Virus record (IMG/VR): IMGVR_UViG_3300005748_000166
Location: 1-34,036 of that record
Source of the DNA: a virus
Length of the DNA stretch: 34,036 nucleotides
Reading direction: 5' to 3' (one strand)
Position numbers and translations under genes: made by a program. This document shows positions 22,595-29,864 of this stretch, piece by piece (position 1 is the stretch's first letter; each line of letters begins with the position of its first letter). Below the pieces are notes generated by a model that saw nothing but the letters and a program-made list of their open reading frames with translations, ran no database searches and had not been told where the DNA came from.

Positions 22595-25104
22595 TGGCAT
22601 TTCCTTATCTATACACGGGTGGCGATAATATCCAAGTTGATATTATAAAGACTGATGGCAATATTCAAGTAGAGAATTTAGCCGTTATGTTTGATCCTTC
22701 AGATGGAGTAGTAAAAGCATGGGACACTACTGATACCGATAATATTCAATACTTCTTAGGTGTTGTATGGGGTTATACCAATAGTCAAATAAACATTGCT
22801 ACTGGTGGTAGTATTCCAACATCATTATCAGATGGTACGTACTACGCAAATGGCAGCGGTGTATTAAGCACAACATTAGGAGGTAGTAGTTTTGATCATA
22901 AGGTTTGCGAAGTAGTAAATGGGCAAATGTATGTTGTGCCAACGGGTGGCGTGTATAGTAGCAGTTCAACTGTTAATTGGGGAGATATTGGAGGTACTTT
23001 ATCCGACCAATCAGATTTACAAAGTGCTTTAGATTCTAAGTTAGAGAGTGGGGACAACGTAAGCGAGTTAGTAAACGATGCTGGATATATTACTTCTGCA
23101 TCTATTCCAACCAACACAAGCGATTTAATTAACGATGGAGCAGATAATACCTCAACATACGTAGAACACGATGAGATTGGAGCAGTAGCCACATCTAATG
23201 ATTATAACGACCTTGATAATTTACCTACTTTAGATTTTTTAGAGAGTGGCGATAATGTATCTGAATTAGTTAATGATGCTGGATATTTGACATCAGTTGA
23301 TTCAGACGATGTTTCCGTAGACGATACTGATTTTGTAGTAGTTAATTCACCTACTGATTTACAAGACTATTTAAACCAAGCAGATGCAGCCTTAACGGTT
23401 GCAATGAATACGGGAGTTAAATTCGGTGGTATACCTTCGGTTGATGGTGGGATTGGTGTTGGTAATACAGTAAGCGTAACAGCAGGAGAAGGTAGTATTT
23501 TAGATATTACCGATGCTGAAAACCCAACTTACACAACTATTACTTGGGGTGCGCAAAGCACAATAGCATTAGACAATACTTCTCCAAATATTACTTATTG
23601 GTATTTCGATGATAATAGCGGGGTAATTAAGCAAACAACTACGCGCCCAACATTTCCTGAGCGTAAAGGAGCTGTATATTTATTTAGAACTGTTTACAAT
23701 GCAGGTGTTATAAGTGCATTAGGTTCTGAGATTACTCAACTACAACATACTGCTACGGCAATTTCTGCAATATCTGAGGTACTTGGACCAGTAAATCTAT
23801 TCGGTAATGAGCCGACAAATAGTAGCACTAATTTAAAGTTAAAGATTACAAGTGGTAAAGTGTACGATTATGGTGCTAATTACTTCAATTCTTACATAGA
23901 CCCACACGCAGTATCATTTGCAACATTCGACACGGGTGTTTCTGATACGTTTAGATACGCTATTCAAAGTGGTACTATTGCAGTAGATGAAACTGATATA
24001 GATGTAGGTAATTACAATAATAGCGGTGTTGTAACAGCAATACCTGGTAGTTCAATGAGAGTAGGTATTCACTTTGTTTTCAGATTTAGTGATACGGGGA
24101 ATATAAGGCTTGGATATGGAGACGATTGGTATCAAAATACAACAGATGCGTTAGAAGCAATATCAAGTTTAGATCCGAGAGATACTGTTCCTGATGCATT
24201 TTCACAAGCGCAATTGTTAGGTGCTATTATAGTAAGGAAAAGCGAAACAGATTTAAGCAATGCTACTTTTATAACAGCTAATAAATTTGGTGAACTTGGG
24301 AGTGGTTCAATATCAAGTAGCGGCGGAGGTTCTTATTTAGAAATAGCAAATAACCTATCAGATTTAGCAAGCGCATCAACAGCACGTACTAATTTAGATG
24401 TTTATAGCACGGGTGAAGTAGATGCTTTATTAGTACCTAAATTAGAAACGGTTGCAACAGATGCAACGATAACGGGCGATGGTACAAGTGGAAGTCCGTT
24501 GAGTGTAGTAGCATCTGACAATAGTCCTATTGGGAGTGTTGTTGGATACAGATTTAGTTCTATTCCTGCTGGTTATTTATTACTTGATGGCTCTACTTAT
24601 AATGTAGATGACTATCCCACTTTAGGTGCTTTGTATGGTGGTATTGGTGGCGGCACTTTCGATGTTGATGATTGGAGTGATTTGCCGTTGTGGGGTACAG
24701 GCGTAAATAGCGAGGGTGATATTGTTGGAAGTGATACAGTAGATTTAAGCCATACACACAGCACAACGGGTACAGCTGCAAGTAACGGAGCGCATACGCA
24801 CACAACAACCGGCACGACAAATACAACTGGTTCGCATACTCACGATGGAACAACGGGTAACGATAGTTCAGGAAGTTCAAAGTTTATATTGAGTATATTG
24901 GGTTCTGCTGCATCAGATAGCCCGCATACGCACGATTTCACAACTGATAGTGATGGAGATCATAGCCATACAACAAGCGGCACGGCTGCAAGCAATGGCG
25001 CACATACACATACAACAAGCGGCACAACAGATAGCAAACTAAGCGCAACAACAGATAAAAAGCCACGTAGAGCGCACGTTAACTGGATAATAAAAGCACT
25101 ATGA
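22594..25104 (+). CDS. Tail fibre with collar domain and HxH metal motifs (836 aa)
   Basis: Residues about 150-230 contain two copies of LESGDNVSELVNDAGY, a repeat common in phage fibres. The C-terminus has a collar (short-tail-fibre) domain, SPIGSVVGYRFSSIPAGYLL (about 645-664), followed by a Thr/Ser/Gly-rich head with six HxH motifs (SHTH, AHTH, SHTH, PHTH, HSH, AHTH). In T4-type fibres, such GxHxH motifs hold iron ions in a needle-like tip. A trimeric receptor-binding fibre is likely. It ends NWIIKAL, as many collar fibres do. It overlaps the next small gene by 4 nt. Confidence 0.9.
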   Translation: MAFPYLYTGGDNIQVDIIKTDGNIQVENLAVMFDPSDGVVKAWDTTDTDNIQYFLGVVWGYTNSQINIATGGSIPTSLSDGTYYANGSGVLSTTLGGSSFDHKVCEVVNGQMYVVPTGGVYSSSSTVNWGDIGGTLSDQSDLQSALDSKLESGDNVSELVNDAGYITSASIPTNTSDLINDGADNTSTYVEHDEIGAVATSNDYNDLDNLPTLDFLESGDNVSELVNDAGYLTSVDSDDVSVDDTDFVVVNSPTDLQDYLNQADAALTVAMNTGVKFGGIPSVDGGIGVGNTVSVTAGEGSILDITDAENPTYTTITWGAQSTIALDNTSPNITYWYFDDNSGVIKQTTTRPTFPERKGAVYLFRTVYNAGVISALGSEITQLQHTATAISAISEVLGPVNLFGNEPTNSSTNLKLKITSGKVYDYGANYFNSYIDPHAVSFATFDTGVSDTFRYAIQSGTIAVDETDIDVGNYNNSGVVTAIPGSSMRVGIHFVFRFSDTGNIRLGYGDDWYQNTTDALEAISSLDPRDTVPDAFSQAQLLGAIIVRKSETDLSNATFITANKFGELGSGSISSSGGGSYLEIANNLSDLASASTARTNLDVYSTGEVDALLVPKLETVATDATITGDGTSGSPLSVVASDNSPIGSVVGYRFSSIPAGYLLLDGSTYNVDDYPTLGALYGGIGGGTFDVDDWSDLPLWGTGVNSEGDIVGSDTVDLSHTHSTTGTAASNGAHTHTTTGTTNTTGSHTHDGTTGNDSSGSSKFILSILGSAASDSPHTHDFTTDSDGDHSHTTSGTAASNGAHTHTTSGTTDSKLSATTDKKPRRAHVNWIIKAL

Positions 25105-25274
25105 TAGTTCAATTGATATTAGTAAGAGATAGCGACAACAAGACTTTAGAAAGCCCAAAATGGGAAATAAACGATAGTAATGAGGCGCAATCTAAGCAAG
25201 AGATAGAATTATATTTGTCGAATAACCCAAGTCACTATATTATATTTGGTCAGAAATGGGTTGATAATTCGTAA
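25101..25274 (+). CDS. Small protein after the tail fibre (57 aa)
   Basis: The start overlaps the fibre stop as ATGA, and the stop codon TAA (25272-25274) is itself part of a TAACTTTG promoter motif. The sequence is acidic with a hydrophobic start (MIVQLILVRDSDN) and a C-terminal SHYIIFGQKWVDNS. Small genes directly after a fibre often encode fibre-assembly chaperones; here that is only positional inference. Confidence 0.68.
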   Translation: MIVQLILVRDSDNKTLESPKWEINDSNEAQSKQEIELYLSNNPSHYIIFGQKWVDNS

Positions 25275-25279
25275 CTTTG
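25272..25279 (+). promoter_or_regulatory. TAacTTTG promoter -7 motif before lysis genes
   Basis: A perfect TAnnTTTG match whose TAA is the stop codon of the preceding gene. A TTTG at 25245-25248 lies 23 bp upstream, slightly farther than the usual spacing. The first gene of the lysis region starts at 25296. Confidence 0.45.
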
Positions 25280-25295
25280 TATAAATTAGGGAAAT

Positions 25296-25532
25296 ATGGA
25301 TTATAGCTCAACTATACAACTTGTTTTTGCCGCTCTTGTTAGTGGCTCGGTAGCTTGGATATTCAAGCGCGAACAAAAAATGAACGACGATATTAACTCT
25401 TTAAGGGAAAAGGTTGTATCAATAGAGAAAGACACCGACAAGAATAGGGAGTTGTTGGAGCAGAAAATTGGGCATATAGAACAAAGTATCATTAGAATGG
25501 AAGCATTGCTTAACCAAATTCTAAATAGGTGA
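25296..25532 (+). CDS. Membrane-anchored coiled-coil protein, holin or spanin candidate (78 aa)
   Basis: One N-terminal membrane helix (TIQLVFAALVSGSVAWIF, residues 6-23) is followed by a coiled coil to the end (REKVVSIEKDTDKNRELLEQ). The topology resembles an inner-membrane spanin (Rz type) or a one-helix holin accessory. It has its own promoter motif and starts a group of membrane proteins after the endolysin and fibre genes. The lysis role is inferred from topology and place. Confidence 0.75.
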   Translation: MDYSSTIQLVFAALVSGSVAWIFKREQKMNDDINSLREKVVSIEKDTDKNRELLEQKIGHIEQSIIRMEALLNQILNR

Positions 25533-26569
25533 GCAAAAAACAATATCGAAAGCGCAATAGCAGAATGTATGTTACCGATGAAGAGAAAGGAATCTTCATG
25601 GGAATACAAAAGGCATGTGATAACAACAACGTAAATGTATCAGATGTTAAGCATGGTTGGCTAAAAGATAAGAAGTCAAGTATATTTTTTAAGAATCCAT
25701 TATTCAAAGAAGGTAGTTCAAAGACTTACGACCAGTTAAGGGATGAACTTTGGAAAGAAGCCACCAAGTATGCGCCACAATATCCAACCATAAAAAGAAA
25801 GATATATTCTGATTCTCATTTATTAGTAGTTGACCCTGCAGATATTCACATAGGTAAATTAGCCACTGCTATTGAAACAGGAGATGCTTACGATAGTAAC
25901 ATAGCAGTTCAAAGAGTAAAAGAGGGAGTTTTAGGAATACTTCAAAAGGTACAAACCTTCAATATTGATAAGATAGTTTTTATAGGTGGTAATGATATAC
26001 TTCACATAGATACTCCTAAAAGAACAACAACCAGTGGAACACCACAAGATACTGACGGCATGTGGTACGATAATTACTTAACCGCTAAAAAGCTATACAT
26101 CGAAGTATTAGAAATGCTTATAGGTGTTGCAGATGTTCATTTTGTATTTTGCCCAAGCAATCACGATTACATGAGTGGATTCTTCTTGGCTGATAGCATT
26201 AATGCATGGTTTAGAAACTGCGACAACATTACATTTGATGTATCAATAGCACATAGAAAGTATTTAACCTACGGAAACAATTTAATAAGCGCAACGCATG
26301 GAGATGGTGCAAAGATGCAAGATTTACCCCTTTTAATGGCTAATGAAAGCAAAGACTGGAGCAGTTGCAAGCACAAGTACATTTACACGCATCATATTCA
26401 TCATAAAGTTTCTAAAGACTTTGGTTATGTTACAGTCGAGAGTTTGCGAAGTCCAAGCGGAACGGATAGTTGGCACAAAAAAGCTGGGTACATATCTTTG
26501 AAAGCAATCGAAGGATTTTTGCACCATAAAGATCATGGGCAAATTGCCCGAATAACGCACTTATTTTGA
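25529..26569 (+). CDS. Calcineurin-like metallophosphoesterase (346 aa)
   Basis: All five metal-binding blocks of the calcineurin/Mre11 superfamily are present: DIH (D105, H107), GGND (153-156), SNHD (N211, H212), HGDG (257-260) and THHIHH (H289/H291). The fold acts on phosphate esters: nucleic acids, nucleotides or proteins. The N-terminal 90 residues are a basic helical region that might bind DNA. The start codon is GTG (25529), overlapping the upstream stop as GTGA. It sits between membrane-protein genes of the lysis region, an odd location for a DNA-processing enzyme. The substrate is not predictable from sequence. Confidence 0.88.
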   Translation: MSKKQYRKRNSRMYVTDEEKGIFMGIQKACDNNNVNVSDVKHGWLKDKKSSIFFKNPLFKEGSSKTYDQLRDELWKEATKYAPQYPTIKRKIYSDSHLLVVDPADIHIGKLATAIETGDAYDSNIAVQRVKEGVLGILQKVQTFNIDKIVFIGGNDILHIDTPKRTTTSGTPQDTDGMWYDNYLTAKKLYIEVLEMLIGVADVHFVFCPSNHDYMSGFFLADSINAWFRNCDNITFDVSIAHRKYLTYGNNLISATHGDGAKMQDLPLLMANESKDWSSCKHKYIYTHHIHHKVSKDFGYVTVESLRSPSGTDSWHKKAGYISLKAIEGFLHHKDHGQIARITHLF

Positions 26570-26847
26570 GAGATAGTATTTACATTTTCGTTATCTTAAT
26601 GTTGTCGGTTGTTTTACTTCACTATTGTAATAGAAAGCCAATAGAAGAAGATAATGTACTGCAAGAGGTACAAGATAGCTTAGACTATTACAAGGCTAAA
26701 AGCGATAGTTTAGAAGCATTAGAGCCTGAAATAATAATCATAAGAGAAAAAGCCAAAGCAAATGAAACCAGTATTGATTCTTTCCGTGCTATTTATGGCA
26801 GCTTTACCGACATATACTATCAGATCACAAACGATAGTATTAGATAG
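26566..26847 (+). CDS. Membrane/lipoprotein-like coiled-coil protein, spanin candidate (93 aa)
   Basis: The TTG start overlaps the phosphoesterase stop (TTGA). Residues 5-20 are hydrophobic (IYIFVILMLSVVLLHY), directly followed by Cys21, which is either a poor lipobox or the end of a membrane anchor. The rest is an acidic coiled coil (EEDNVLQEVQDSLDYYKAKS). The 3' 86 bases also encode the start of the next protein in another frame, the arrangement seen for nested Rz/Rz1 genes. A spanin role is likely but unproven. Confidence 0.65.
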   Translation: MRDSIYIFVILMLSVVLLHYCNRKPIEEDNVLQEVQDSLDYYKAKSDSLEALEPEIIIIREKAKANETSIDSFRAIYGSFTDIYYQITNDSIR

Positions 26848-27106
26848 TGCTTACTTTGTGGGCATTGTTAAAATGGGAGTTGCTTTGGAGCAGCAAATAG
26901 AATATAAAGACCAGTTACTAAGGCATTGTGAAACATCGCGGTTAATCGAAAAGAATAGAGTTCAACTACTCATGCGAAAGCAAGATATTGTAATTGATAA
27001 CCACGATAAAGAAGTTAAAGAACTGAAAAAGCAAAAGCAAAAATCATTTATTGGTGGATTATTAGTTGGTTTTCCAGTGGCTTTGTTATTGATATTACTA
27101 CTTTAA
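26762..27106 (+). CDS. Signal-peptide and C-terminal TM protein, spanin candidate (114 aa)
   Basis: The N-terminus looks like a signal peptide (MKPVLILSVLFMAALPTYT) with no cysteine for lipid attachment. The middle is a basic helical region with KEVKELKKQKQKS. The C-terminus is a membrane helix (FIGGLLVGFPVALLLILLL). A secreted N-terminus joined to a C-terminal TM is the layout of one-piece spanins, except for the missing lipobox. It overlaps the preceding gene by 86 nt in a different frame. Confidence 0.65.
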   Translation: MKPVLILSVLFMAALPTYTIRSQTIVLDSAYFVGIVKMGVALEQQIEYKDQLLRHCETSRLIEKNRVQLLMRKQDIVIDNHDKEVKELKKQKQKSFIGGLLVGFPVALLLILLL

Positions 27107-27109
27107 TAT

Positions 27110-27117
27110 TACCTTTG
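27110..27117 (+). promoter_or_regulatory. TAccTTTG promoter -7 motif C
   Basis: A perfect TAnnTTTG match 4 bp after the last lysis gene. TTTG at 27082-27085 is 24 bp upstream, a loose fit. A short dyad CATCT (27121-27125) / AGATG (27136-27140) follows, then a terminator at 27160-27190. Confidence 0.42.
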
Positions 27118-27159
27118 AAGCATCTTCATTTTTGTAGATGTTCTGTTAGTTGTGAATTA

Positions 27160-27190
27160 GGGGGTGTTGCCATGAGCGCCCCCTTTTTTT
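27160..27190 (+). terminator. Intrinsic terminator C (end of late/lysis operon)
   Basis: GGGGGTG (27160-27166) pairs with CGCCCCC (27177-27183), 7 bp with one GU and a 10-nt loop, followed by seven T (27184-27190). It closes the late transcript before the early operon. Confidence 0.85.
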
Positions 27191-27221
27191 GTGCTAAATT
27201 TTAAAATTTTATTGCGTTTAT

Positions 27222-27251
27222 TTTGTTATTTGAAAATAAGTAGTAATTTAG
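27222..27251 (+). promoter_or_regulatory. Early promoter with dyad in the spacer
   Basis: TTTG (27222-27225), 18-bp spacer, then TAATTTAG (27244-27251), one mismatch from TAnnTTTG. The spacer contains TTATTT (27226-27231) / AAATAA (27234-27239), a perfect dyad with a 2-bp centre. The same layout, with much of the same sequence, occurs at 32215-32244. It should drive 27276 and the replication genes, and the Cro/CI-like protein encoded just downstream could bind the dyad. Confidence 0.62.
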
Positions 27252-27275
27252 CAGAGCAAACTAACAATTTAAAAC

Positions 27276-27413
27276 ATGGAAGATTTAAGCAATTTTGAAT
27301 TTGCTCTTTACTTTTTCGGCTCAATTTTTATTGCGGGTTCGTTAGCGTCAGGAGTATTTTTTACAATTATGAAATGGATTTCAGAAAAAAACAAAAACGA
27401 CTATTATGAATAG
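27276..27413 (+). CDS. Small single-helix membrane protein (45 aa)
   Basis: The product has one clear membrane helix (ALYFFGSIFIAGSLASGVFF, residues 10-29) with an acidic N-terminus (MEDLSNFE) and a basic C-terminal end (MKWISEKNKNDYYE), a probable N-out single-pass topology. It is the first gene behind the early promoter and overlaps the regulator gene by 8 nt (ATGAATAG). First-expressed small membrane proteins are often superinfection-exclusion or host-takeover factors; here this is only inferred. Confidence 0.7.
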   Translation: MEDLSNFEFALYFFGSIFIAGSLASGVFFTIMKWISEKNKNDYYE

Positions 27414-27651
27414 ACTATACATTGAAGAGTGTTTAAAATGGTATAGGGCGGTAACAGGCCAAAAGATGTTGAAGCAAGAATTAGCCAAGATAGTATTTGA
27501 AGATAGTAACTTGGCAATGCAGACAAAGCAAAGCATGATAAGTAACTGGAATACTGGTGCTAACTTTTCAGGATTCAAATTGAAATACCTAAGAAGATTA
27601 AAAGAGGTATTAGGAGTGAGTTACGATATGTTATTAGAAGGAAAAGTATAA
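27406..27651 (+). CDS. Cro/CI-like helix-turn-helix regulator (81 aa)
   Basis: The residue pattern KQELAKIVFEDSNLAMQTKQ followed by SMISNWNTGANFSGFKLKYL fits an XRE-type helix-turn-helix in which SMISNWNTG is the recognition helix, and VLGVSYDMLLEG is the usual dimerisation tail. At 81 aa it is the size of a Cro-like repressor rather than a full CI. It lies behind the early promoter with a spacer dyad, so autoregulation is likely. With no integrase seen, a lytic timing switch is more probable than a lysogeny switch. Confidence 0.78.
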   Translation: MNRLYIEECLKWYRAVTGQKMLKQELAKIVFEDSNLAMQTKQSMISNWNTGANFSGFKLKYLRRLKEVLGVSYDMLLEGKV

Positions 27652-27655
27652 AGAT

Positions 27656-28315
27656 ATGACAACAGAAGAATTTACAAAAGCGGTAGATAAATTCACACTA
27701 CCATTATCGCCAAGCGAAATAGTTTGGAAGATACAGAGCAACAATAAAAACACAACAGTAGTTCCATACATAGACAACAGGGCAGTAATGCAAAGGTTAG
27801 ACGATTGTTTTGGATCGCACAACTGGAAGAATGAGTTTGACAGATGGGGTAATTCTAAGGGCGTTAAATGTGGTATTTCAATCAACATAGAAGGTAATTG
27901 GATAACGAAGTTTGACGGAGCAGATGAAAGCCATATTGAGCCAACAAAGGGAGGTTTTAGCGATAGTATGAAAAGGGCATCAACTCAATGGGGTTTAGGA
28001 AGGGATTTATACGACTACCCTAGAGTAATGTTTAAAGGAAAGGTTGAGCATTTAAAGGAAGAACACCTTAACAAGTTGGGAATGATTGCAAATGGAATAT
28101 TTGGAAAGCAAGAAAATAGAGAGTTTATCTTTATTGACTTGGAACAACAACAACCGGCAAAGCCACAACAAAAGCCAGTGTTAAAAGAGGGTACAAAAGA
28201 CTGGGATAATGTGGTTAAATACCTAAAGACACCTGACTCCGAAATGGCAAAGGTTGAGGGGAAATTTACAATACCAAACGAATTAAAAATCAAGTTGCTT
28301 GATGCAGCTATTTAA
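27656..28315 (+). CDS. Rad52/22-like single-strand annealing protein (219 aa)
   Basis: Phage Rad52-type proteins anneal complementary single strands during recombination and repair. The diagnostic stretch is VVPYIDNRAVMQRLDDCFG followed by HNWKNEFDRWG, then KCGISINIEGNWITKFDGA and the conserved GGFSDSMKRASTQWGLGRDL, which is the annealing-core pattern. The C-terminal 60 residues are variable. Its partners here are SSB, NinB-like and RusA. It starts 4 nt after the regulator stop. Confidence 0.9.
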   Translation: MTTEEFTKAVDKFTLPLSPSEIVWKIQSNNKNTTVVPYIDNRAVMQRLDDCFGSHNWKNEFDRWGNSKGVKCGISINIEGNWITKFDGADESHIEPTKGGFSDSMKRASTQWGLGRDLYDYPRVMFKGKVEHLKEEHLNKLGMIANGIFGKQENREFIFIDLEQQQPAKPQQKPVLKEGTKDWDNVVKYLKTPDSEMAKVEGKFTIPNELKIKLLDAAI

Positions 28316-28341
28316 TAAACAAACAACTAAAAAAAACACAA

Positions 28342-28767
28342 ATGAAAGAACTAACAACACAAGAAAACTCATTTATAGCGCATATTACAAATGAGTTAAG
28401 AGTGGGTAACTTAAACCCAGCAGAAGTAACAATAATGGCTAATATCTTCTTTAAACAGATTAAAGAGTTGCAAGATGAAGCTAAAGATTTACTTCTTGAA
28501 CAAATGGAGAAAGACGGCAATGCTCCTATCAAACTAAATGGCTATGAAATTACCCGTGTAAATGGTCGTAAAACGTACAAATTCGACCATATCCAGGACT
28601 ACAAAGAAGCTAAGAAAGGGCTAAAGGAAATGGAAGAGAAGTACAAGCAAGCAGCCGACATGACCACAAAAGGACTAATGGCAGTTGCTGAAGGTGGCGA
28701 AATAGTAGAAGCCGCTAAAATAGAATTTGCAAAGGATACAGTAAGAATCACTAAATCTAAAAAGTAA
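28342..28767 (+). CDS. Helical protein next to the annealing protein (141 aa)
   Basis: Mostly helical and charged, with QIKELQDEAKDLLLEQMEKD and a KTYKFDHIQDYKEAKKGLKE stretch, then an acidic VAEGGEIVEAAKIE region. No motif is recognised. Such proteins often accompany phage annealing proteins. It shares a TAATG-type 1-nt overlap with the next gene. Function unknown. Confidence 0.75.
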   Translation: MKELTTQENSFIAHITNELRVGNLNPAEVTIMANIFFKQIKELQDEAKDLLLEQMEKDGNAPIKLNGYEITRVNGRKTYKFDHIQDYKEAKKGLKEMEEKYKQAADMTTKGLMAVAEGGEIVEAAKIEFAKDTVRITKSKK

Positions 28768-29045
28768 TGGGAATCACATTTATGATGCAGGCCAGAATGA
28801 AGCGCCTAAGAAGAATAACACACAGAATTGAAGTGTTGCAAAAAGAAAATGAGCAGTTAACCAAAGAACTAACTAAGGCAATTAAAGAGCCATTTGAAGT
28901 ATTCAACAAGATAGCAAACAAGATTGCTAATAATAGTGCAGACATTTCATCTTTGAAGTATAGGCAGAAGAATCTAAGGCGCGGACTTCCTGAAAATGGA
29001 AAGACAATAGGTAATCATTTAGACGGTTTTCCAATGGTATTATGA
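28767..29045 (+). CDS. Basic coiled-coil protein (92 aa)
   Basis: An Arg/Lys-rich N-terminus (QARMKRLRRITHRIEVLQKE) leads into a helical region (NKIANKIANNSADISSLKYR) and a basic RQKNLRRGL patch. Possibly a nucleic-acid binder, but no motif is recognised. An internal ATG at residue 6 or 7 could also serve as the start. It ends at a promoter/terminator module. Confidence 0.68.
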   Translation: MGITFMMQARMKRLRRITHRIEVLQKENEQLTKELTKAIKEPFEVFNKIANKIANNSADISSLKYRQKNLRRGLPENGKTIGNHLDGFPMVL

Positions 29046-29056
29046 TGTAATAGAAA

Positions 29057-29064
29057 TATCTTTG
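29057..29064 (+). promoter_or_regulatory. TAtcTTTG promoter -7 motif D
   Basis: A perfect TAnnTTTG match 11 bp after the previous stop, embedded in a GAAAT/ATTTC dyad. The terminator at 29083-29113 begins only 18 bp downstream, so a transcript would be about 40 nt. No good -33 element is visible. Confidence 0.4.
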
Positions 29065-29082
29065 TAATGATTTCATACGATT

Positions 29083-29113
29083 AGGGGACGCGATTAATTT
29101 TGCTCCCCTTTTT
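29083..29113 (+). terminator. Intrinsic terminator D
   Basis: AGGGGA (29083-29088) pairs with TCCCCT (29104-29109), 6 bp with a 15-nt loop, followed by a T run (29109-29113). It separates the annealing operon from the KilA-N gene. Confidence 0.72.
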
Positions 29114-29143
29114 GATTTTATATAACATTTATTTCTATATTTG
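29111..29143 (+). promoter_or_regulatory. Promoter before the KilA-N gene (possibly leaderless)
   Basis: TTTG (29111-29114), 21-bp spacer, TATATTTG (29136-29143): the best full match to the Bacteroidetes consensus in this genome. The ATG is at 29148, so a transcription start 5-7 nt after the element would fall at the start codon. The -33 overlaps the T run of terminator D. A palindrome TTATATAA (29118-29125) lies in the spacer. Confidence 0.65.
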
Positions 29144-29147
29144 TTAA

Positions 29148-29864
29148 ATGAAATCGAACGTTATAGTAAGTAGCACAGATAGGGAGTTATTTGGTGTTAC
29201 AATTCGGCAGGAGTCAAAGACTCAATTTCTAAATCTTTCTGATTTGCAAGATGCATACGATTCAGTAAAGCATCAAAAGGGATGGGCAAAAGATAGAACT
29301 GTAATAAAGACTTTGATGTCAAAGGATAATCATGAGAGGATTTATTATTTACTTGAAAAACAAGGTTTTATAAAAGGCGATATTCTACCTTTTATAGAAG
29401 AGATGAAAAACCCAACTAAACACCTAAAGAAAATAAAGGCGTATAAAACAACTGGTGCAAGGCATACTAAAACAACATGGTGTAATCCTTACCTATGGGT
29501 TCTGATAGCAATGGAAATGAACCCTGAATTGTACGCAAGTGTTGTAATGTGGTTGGGTGATAAATTAATTTTGAATCGCATAGAAGCTGGCAACCTTTAC
29601 AGGGGTTTTTCTGAAGCCATATCAAAGTTTAATCCTGACTATCGAGAAACTGCGAAAGCCCTTAATTACATAGTATTTGATAAGCATAAAAACGGAATCA
29701 GAAACGAAGCAACACAAGAACAATTATCTGACCTTATAGATGTTCAGAAACAATTAGCATTTGCAGTAAATATGGGTTACATAAATACCTATAAAGAGTT
29801 AATGGAATCAATGCGTAAAATGTGGAACAATAATCATAACAAAGGAGGTGTATATGTGCGTTAA
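29148..29864 (+). CDS. KilA-N domain protein (238 aa)
   Basis: KilA-N is a DNA-binding domain common in phages and viruses. The pattern is seen in NLSDLQDAYDSVKHQKGWAK followed by the helical core, and in the characteristic ARHTKTTWCNPYLWVLIAME, MNPELYASVVMWLGDK region (about residues 102-145). The C-terminal 90 residues are helical and may form a separate effector domain. It has its own promoter and may act as an antirepressor or regulator. It overlaps the next gene by 11 nt, whose ribosome site lies inside its 3' end. Confidence 0.85.
   Translation: MKSNVIVSSTDRELFGVTIRQESKTQFLNLSDLQDAYDSVKHQKGWAKDRTVIKTLMSKDNHERIYYLLEKQGFIKGDILPFIEEMKNPTKHLKKIKAYKTTGARHTKTTWCNPYLWVLIAMEMNPELYASVVMWLGDKLILNRIEAGNLYRGFSEAISKFNPDYRETAKALNYIVFDKHKNGIRNEATQEQLSDLIDVQKQLAFAVNMGYINTYKELMESMRKMWNNNHNKGGVYVR
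29841..29850 (+). promoter_or_regulatory. Perfect Shine-Dalgarno site for the zinc ribbon gene
   Basis: AAAGGAGGTG is fully complementary to the usual 16S rRNA tail and lies 3-5 nt before the ATG at 29854. This decides that start over an in-frame GTG at 29848, which is within the site itself. Confidence 0.75.

Noticed and set aside
22594-25104. Diversity-generating retroelement acting on the tail fibre
   Set aside because: There is no reverse transcriptase gene and no near-identical template copy of a fibre segment. The repeats in the fibre are ordinary domain repeats.
27406-29864. Lysogeny module
   Set aside because: A Cro-like regulator and a KilA-N protein are present, but no integrase, excisionase or divergent repressor promoter was found. 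A lysogenic life cycle is not supported, though a plasmid-like prophage cannot be excluded.
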